From Parachlamydiales bacterium (GTDB taxonomy: Bacteria > Chlamydiota > Chlamydiia > Chlamydiales > JAJFMK01), in the NCBI GenBank assembly GCA_020050175.1, contig JAGVKY010000025.1, positions 1 through 5,319 of the forward strand: DNA of 5,319 bases, in the 5' to 3' direction. A program made the translations under genes and the position numbers. The first letter of the stretch is position 1, and each line of letters begins with the position of its first letter. Of the stretch, positions 5,231-5,319 are shown piece after piece. The notes under the pieces are model-generated. The model was not told where the DNA came from. It saw only the letters and a program-made list of their open reading frames with translations, and ran no database searches.

Positions 5231-5319
5231 GTGAATTAGTCAAGTCATTTGCGTTTTCTCCGACAACTTATTCCTTAAAATTCGTTATCCAGTCCGATTC
5301 TAGGCCTTTAAATAATATC

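Noticed and set aside
5051..5251. Minus-strand frame open for over 60 codons across the inverted-repeat element
   Set aside because: It has no ATG, GTG or TTG start near its beginning, and it simply follows the repeat. It may be mis-annotated as a small gene in other copies, but I see no support for coding.
5249..5281. TTGCGT and TAAAAT as a rightward promoter after the element
   Set aside because: The spacer is 21 bp, too long, and no start codon or open gene follows within the window.

Overview
The window is a typical-density bacterial segment that most resembles a member of the Chlamydiota, probably an environmental (Parachlamydiales-type) lineage. The pointers are a DUF2608-type secreted HAD protein (a family I associate with Chlamydiae and Legionella), a CMP-KDO synthetase homologue, few recognisable Shine-Dalgarno sites, and a small protein with paired hydrophobic segments like chlamydial inclusion-membrane proteins. 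A Legionella-like host is not excluded; the assignment rests on gene content only.

Left part (1-313): on the minus strand lie the first 23 codons of lepA (elongation factor 4), cut by the window edge, preceded by a tRNA-Leu(CAG) gene without an encoded CCA. Divergent from these is a plus-strand gene (314-1036) for a membrane-anchored cupin-like protein. A minus-strand gene (785-1375) converges on it. The two open frames overlap tail-to-tail by 252 bp, with codons lying exactly opposite codons, which is the strangest coding arrangement in the window.

Centre and right (1376-5054): a 152-bp divergent intergenic region holds a good sigma70-like promoter for the rightward genes and two palindromes over a possible promoter of the leftward gene. 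A tightly packed plus-strand operon of five genes follows: secreted HAD-like phosphatase (DUF2608), KdsB-like cytidylyltransferase, histidine-phosphatase-family protein, DUF1398 protein, and an unrecognised 320-residue protein. Junctions are 4-bp ATGA overlaps, a 6-bp gap and a 29-bp overlap. The first three suggest handling of a sugar phosphate or sugar acid, but both the KdsB homologue and the histidine phosphatase deviate at normally conserved positions, so their exact substrates are open.

Right edge (5055-5319): a 169-bp imperfect inverted repeat with TA at both ends looks like a MITE (IS630/mariner-type) lying directly behind the operon. Read on the minus strand it ends in eight U residues and could serve as a terminator for a gene entering from the right.
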